A DNA stretch of 17,677 bases, from contig JAHEKL010000027.1 of the NCBI GenBank assembly GCA_024638345.1, positions 1-17,677 of the forward strand, given 5' to 3'. The translations under genes and the position numbers were made by a program. Of the stretch, positions 14,918 through 17,677 are shown one piece after another. A model generated the notes under the pieces. That model was given only the letters and a program-made list of their open reading frames with translations, was not told the DNA's origin and did not search any database. Every line of letters begins with the position of its first letter. Position 1 is the first letter of the stretch. The DNA comes from Gammaproteobacteria bacterium. GTDB taxonomy: Bacteria; Gemmatimonadota; Gemmatimonadetes; Longimicrobiales; Gaopeijiaceae.

Positions 14918-15349
14918 ATACCCGACCGGGTCGATCTGTCTGCCCGCCTTCCAGATCTCGAAATGCAGGTGCGGTCCGGAAACCGTTCCGGTGCTCCCGC
15001 TCACTCCGATGAGCTCGTCTTCCTCCAGGCCCTGTCCCCTGGAGACGTCGATGTCGGAGAGATGCGCATAGACCGAGATCACCTCGCCGGCGTGATCGAT
15101 CCATACCACGTTGCCGTAGCCGTTCATCCATCCGGCGAAGCGAACTCGTCCGGGGGCCATCGTGCGGACCGGGGTTCCCTCCGCGGCTCGGATATCCACG
15201 CCCCTATGAAGATTCGGTAGTAGACCGTCCCACCGGACCCCGAAGGGGGACGTCACCGCATCCCGCACGGGCCAACGGGGCAGAGTGCAGCCGGACGTCG
15301 CGGCGACGCAGACCCCCATCAGGATCCACCGAACGGCCCTCGTTCTCAT
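14900..15349 (-). CDS. M23-family (LytM-type) peptidase, probable lipoprotein
   Basis: A small (149 aa) zinc metallopeptidase that would cut peptidoglycan peptide cross-bridges in the periplasm. MRTRAVRWILMGVCVAATSGC looks like a lipoprotein signal with Cys21 as lipid site. The M23 metal and catalytic residues are all present: H48 and D52 (NLHRGVDIRA), H96 (VYAHLSD), and H127/H129 (GPHLHFEIW). It is therefore likely active rather than a degenerate EnvC/NlpD-like activator. It is almost only the catalytic domain, with no LysM or coiled coil. ATG 15349 lies 5 nt downstream of the moeA stop and gives a normal signal peptide; a GTG at 15364 overlapping moeA is the alternative. Its 3' end overlaps etfA. 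Confidence 0.9.
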   Translation of the reverse strand: MRTRAVRWILMGVCVAATSGCTLPRWPVRDAVTSPFGVRWDGLLPNLHRGVDIRAAEGTPVRTMAPGRVRFAGWMNGYGNVVWIDHAGEVISVYAHLSDIDVSRGQGLEEDELIGVSGSTGTVSGPHLHFEIWKAGRQIDPVGYLGGPP

Positions 15350-15354
15350 CGGTC

Positions 15355-16668
15355 TCACGTCCACCCCGCCAGAGGGATCGCGAGGACCTCGACCGATTGC
15401 CCCGTATCGATGGCCTCGACGCCCTCCGGAACCATGGCGAGGCCCTGCGCGAGGGCCATGCTGCGAATGACTCCCGAACCCTGACCTCCGGCCAATCTCG
15501 TACCGAGCTTTCCTTTCGAATCGCGTTCCAGTCGCACCCTGAAGAACCGGGTGAGATCTGCCGGGCCGCCCATGGGCTCCAAAGCGACAGCGCGGAGCGA
15601 CGGGAGACGACGGCGGGTGTGTCCGCCGAGCGTCCGGAGCGCAGGGACTCCCAGAGTCAGGAAGGTCACGAGCGCCGACACCGGATTCCCGGGAAGCCCG
15701 AGAACAGGCACGCTTCCGTTTCGTCCGTCCACGGGCAGACGACCGAGGCTCACAGGACTCCCGGGTCGCATCTTCACTCGCCAGAAGTCGAGCTCGAAGC
15801 CGAGCTTCTCTAGGACACGCTTGACGAGGTCGCCTTCCCCCATGGAGGCACCACCCGTGGTGATGATCACGTCCGCCCTCGCCGCGACCTCCTTCAGGCC
15901 CCTCATGAGTGCCAGCTCGTCGTCGCCGATACGCAGCGGCTGGATCGGACTTCCGCCGGCATGTCGGATCAGCGGCGGAAGCGACGGCGACAGGACATCA
16001 GCCTTCAGAATACCACCCTTCAGGGCCTCCGGGTCGCCCGCCGGCACCAGCTCGTCGCCGGTAATCACCAGCGCCACTCGCGGTTCGCGATAGACCGGGA
16101 CGTCCGGATCTCCGGTGGCGGCGAGGAGCGCGATCAGCCCGGGTGTCACTGCTTCACCGGGGACCGCGAGCCGGTCCCCTCGAGTCACTTCTTCCCCGGC
16201 CGGTCTCACGTGGCGACCGGGCTGCCGTCGTTCCGCCTCGCCTTCGAAAGAGAAACGGACCGAGCTTTCCGCTTCGGCTTCGCGGTCCGTGCGTTCAACC
16301 GGTATGACGGTATCTGCCCCCTCAGGGACCAGCGCCCCGGTCATGATCCGGACGGCGGCTCCCAGAGGTAGCGGCTCCAGCCAGGGTGCCCCGGGGCGAC
16401 TCGACCCGACGACCGGAATCGGCCGCGATTTCTCAGCCCCGTCTTCGGCGCGGTCCACGTCCGCAAGACGAACCGCGTAGCCGTCCATGTGAGAGGTGGG
16501 CCCCGGGGGAAGGGTCAGGCGTGCGGTGATCTCCTGCGACACGGCGTGACCGAGCGCCGAGTCCAGGGGAATCCGAGCGGAGGCCGTCGTGCCCGTGAGT
16601 GCCTGGACACGCCGCGACGCCTCGTCAAACGAGAGCCAATCAGGCTTCCGGGTCTCGAATCCGGTCAT
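15355..16668 (-). CDS. moeA: Molybdopterin molybdenumtransferase
   Basis: It inserts molybdate into adenylylated molybdopterin, the last step of molybdenum cofactor synthesis in the cytoplasm. The protein has 437 residues, slightly longer than the approximately 410 of E. coli MoeA. Family motifs in order: SHMDGYAV (59-66), MTGALVPEGADTVIPVE (109-125), RPAGEEVTRGD (155-165), VITGDELVPAG (201-211), TTGGASMGEGD (270-280), and GLPGNPVSALVTF (324-336). The acidic residues lining the active site (such as D62, E125, D205 and D280) are present. It starts 6 nt after the stop of the barrel gene and is followed within 5 nt by the M23 gene, so the three probably form an operon, with no obvious functional link. 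No clear Shine-Dalgarno precedes ATG 16668; reinitiation from the upstream gene is plausible. Confidence 0.95.
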   Translation of the reverse strand: MTGFETRKPDWLSFDEASRRVQALTGTTASARIPLDSALGHAVSQEITARLTLPPGPTSHMDGYAVRLADVDRAEDGAEKSRPIPVVGSSRPGAPWLEPLPLGAAVRIMTGALVPEGADTVIPVERTDREAEAESSVRFSFEGEAERRQPGRHVRPAGEEVTRGDRLAVPGEAVTPGLIALLAATGDPDVPVYREPRVALVITGDELVPAGDPEALKGGILKADVLSPSLPPLIRHAGGSPIQPLRIGDDELALMRGLKEVAARADVIITTGGASMGEGDLVKRVLEKLGFELDFWRVKMRPGSPVSLGRLPVDGRNGSVPVLGLPGNPVSALVTFLTLGVPALRTLGGHTRRRLPSLRAVALEPMGGPADLTRFFRVRLERDSKGKLGTRLAGGQGSGVIRSMALAQGLAMVPEGVEAIDTGQSVEVLAIPLAGWT

Positions 16669-16674
16669 CGGTGG

Positions 16675-17379
16675 TCAGAAGCGGTAGATGACCCCGAAGA
16701 TGACCGATGTCACACCGATCCACTCCTGGTCGGGGAGCGGGCCGAATTCCTGTTCGACCGTGTTGAAGCCCACGGGCGTTCCCAGCTTCCAGATGCTCAG
16801 TGAAGCATCGGCCCGAAACTCGATCCGATCTCCTGGAATGAAGCGAAGACCGCCACCCATCGTTCCCAGGAACGAAGGTCCGAAGGCGAATCGTTCGGGT
16901 TGAGTGAGGGGTGCCTCGACCTCCGATTGAGCCGCGAAGTTTCCGACCAGGCCTCCTCCGAGTGAGACGAAAGGTGCGAGCCCCCGCCAGGTCCGAGCGC
17001 CGGTCAGGGTGAACCTGAGCCGGGCGTCGAGAGCGGCGAGGGTCATATCCACCGGACCCAGAGGCACCAGACCCACTCCGGAGACCGCCTGATAGACGAC
17101 CCGGTCGGTGGGAAGCAGGTAACCCGTGAGCTCCAGGGCGAGCGGTCCTCGCAGCTCGATGGCGTACCGGCCACCGAAGAGCGTACCTCCTCCCGGTCCG
17201 AGTCCGAGCTCGCCGCGGTTGTCGTTCACGAACCCGACGACCAGACCGCTGCTGTGCGTGCCCTCGATGAAACGATACGGCGAAGGAATCGTCTGAGAGA
17301 CGGCCCCGGGGGCCACCGCGAGCCCCAAGAGTAGGCCCAGTCCCGTGGTGAGCGCGTTGCGAATCGAACTGGTGGTCAT
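16675..17379 (-). CDS. Predicted outer-membrane beta-barrel protein, unknown function
   Basis: I do not recognise a specific family. From ATG 17379 the protein has 234 residues. It begins with a Sec signal peptide (NALTTGLGLLLGLAVAPGAVSQ, cleavage probably after the Ala-Val-Ser/Gln region). The rest is rich in alternating hydrophobic/polar strands and glycine (LVVGFVNDNRGELGLGPGGGTLFGGRYAIELRG; FVSLGGGLVG; GGGLRFIPGDRIEFRADASLSIWKL) and ends VIFGVIYRF with a terminal aromatic. This pattern suits a small eight-strand OmpA/OmpW-like barrel. The frame is open to a GTG at 17403, which would add eight residues in front of the signal. It is first of the minus-strand cluster with moeA and the M23 peptidase. 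Confidence 0.75.
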   Translation of the reverse strand: MTTSSIRNALTTGLGLLLGLAVAPGAVSQTIPSPYRFIEGTHSSGLVVGFVNDNRGELGLGPGGGTLFGGRYAIELRGPLALELTGYLLPTDRVVYQAVSGVGLVPLGPVDMTLAALDARLRFTLTGARTWRGLAPFVSLGGGLVGNFAAQSEVEAPLTQPERFAFGPSFLGTMGGGLRFIPGDRIEFRADASLSIWKLGTPVGFNTVEQEFGPLPDQEWIGVTSVIFGVIYRF

Positions 17380-17648
17380 GTAAGCCCGGCTCGGTGGAAC
17401 CACGGCCCCGGTACACGGTTGCGACCCCGTCTTGCCCGACGTGCCGTCAAGGTTGGTCGGAAGCTACCCGAAGCGCGGCCGAGACAGCAACCCGTCATCG
17501 GCCGGTTTGCGGGAAGCGCGGGCGCCAGTAGTTTTTCGCTCGGAGCGGACCCGGGGGCGGACGGCTCATGAATCTTCCGGTCGCCCGCGTCGTAAGTAGG
17601 AGAGGGCGAATTCCCCACCCGTCACACCATGTCTCGAAGAGGTACCCG

Positions 17649-17677
17649 ATGTATTGCTGGTCGTGCGGCGAGCCGTT
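17649..17677 (+). CDS. Start of a possible zinc-ribbon protein, cut by the window end
   Basis: The ATG at 17649 is preceded by GAAGAGG with a 6-base spacer, one of the best ribosome-binding sites in the window. The nine complete codons read MYCWSCGEP, a CxxC knuckle at the very N-terminus as in small zinc-ribbon proteins. The frame is open upstream to another ATG (17568), but without comparable ribosome-binding support. Only the start is visible, so function is unknown. Confidence 0.4.

Noticed and set aside
17422..17450. Minus-strand TTGACG (17450-17445) as -35 for the outer-membrane barrel gene
   Set aside because: The hexamer 17 bases downstream is GGGTCG, with no resemblance to a -10; no better pairing was found.
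17502..17538. Plus-strand TTTGCG-17-TAGTTT as promoter for the gene starting at 17649
   Set aside because: Each hexamer matches only about half of the consensus, too weak to call in GC-rich DNA.
1..17677. CRISPR array, tRNA/rRNA, transposase, integrase or toxin-antitoxin system
   Set aside because: I saw no regularly spaced repeats, cloverleaf sequence, terminal inverted repeats with transposase, or recognisable defence or mobile genes.

Overview
The window looks like chromosomal DNA of a high-GC, diderm (Gram-negative type) bacterium, most likely Gemmatimonadota or a close relative. The evidence is a SusC/RagA-type TonB-dependent receptor followed by a SusD/RagB-type lipoprotein (a pair typical of Bacteroidota and also abundant in Gemmatimonadota) in strongly GC-rich DNA with GTG/TTG starts. 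There are also outer-membrane proteins ending in phenylalanine and a class A penicillin-binding protein. The phylum is an inference from gene content; there is no rRNA or tRNA in the window, and I see no IS element, integrase, att site or CRISPR array.

Layout. Positions 1-370 (minus) hold the N-terminal end of a class A PBP, cut by the window edge. A 200-base divergent spacer with a conspicuously AT-rich promoter separates it from a plus-strand run: susC-like receptor, susD-like lipoprotein, a small cupin, folK and aroB (574-7385). Gaps within this run are 11 and 6 nt, and the last three genes overlap, so it looks like one operon joining outer-membrane nutrient uptake to folate and shikimate enzymes. 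A second promoter (7395-7423) and a strong Shine-Dalgarno sequence start a fatty-acid-type acyl-CoA ligase (7474-9075). Next comes a 567-aa NYN nuclease-like protein with two OST-HTH/LOTUS domains and a helix-hairpin-helix segment (9204-10907). A perfect 32-bp palindrome at 10952-10983 sits exactly where the next gene, a 3-methyladenine DNA glycosylase, begins; that gene is translationally coupled to an NhaC-type Na+/H+ antiporter (to 13016). etfB and etfA (13123-14917) encode an electron-transfer flavoprotein. etfA collides tail-to-tail with a minus-strand cluster: an M23 peptidase lipoprotein, moeA, and an outer-membrane barrel protein (14900-17379). The window ends in the first codons of a plus-strand gene starting Met-Tyr-Cys-x-x-Cys.

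How the genes fit together. SusC/SusD import an unknown oligomer or peptide. The acyl-CoA ligase and ETF fit fatty-acid beta-oxidation. FolK and AroB belong to connected pathways, because chorismate feeds p-aminobenzoate into folate. The PBP and the M23 lipoprotein act on peptidoglycan. The two most unusual items are the NYN-LOTUS-LOTUS-HhH protein and the palindrome that buries the ribosome-binding site and start codon of the adjacent DNA glycosylase.

No gene-free stretch exceeds about 300 bases. The longest (17380-17648) holds the leader of the minus-strand barrel gene and of the truncated plus-strand gene; I found no convincing promoter or terminator in it.
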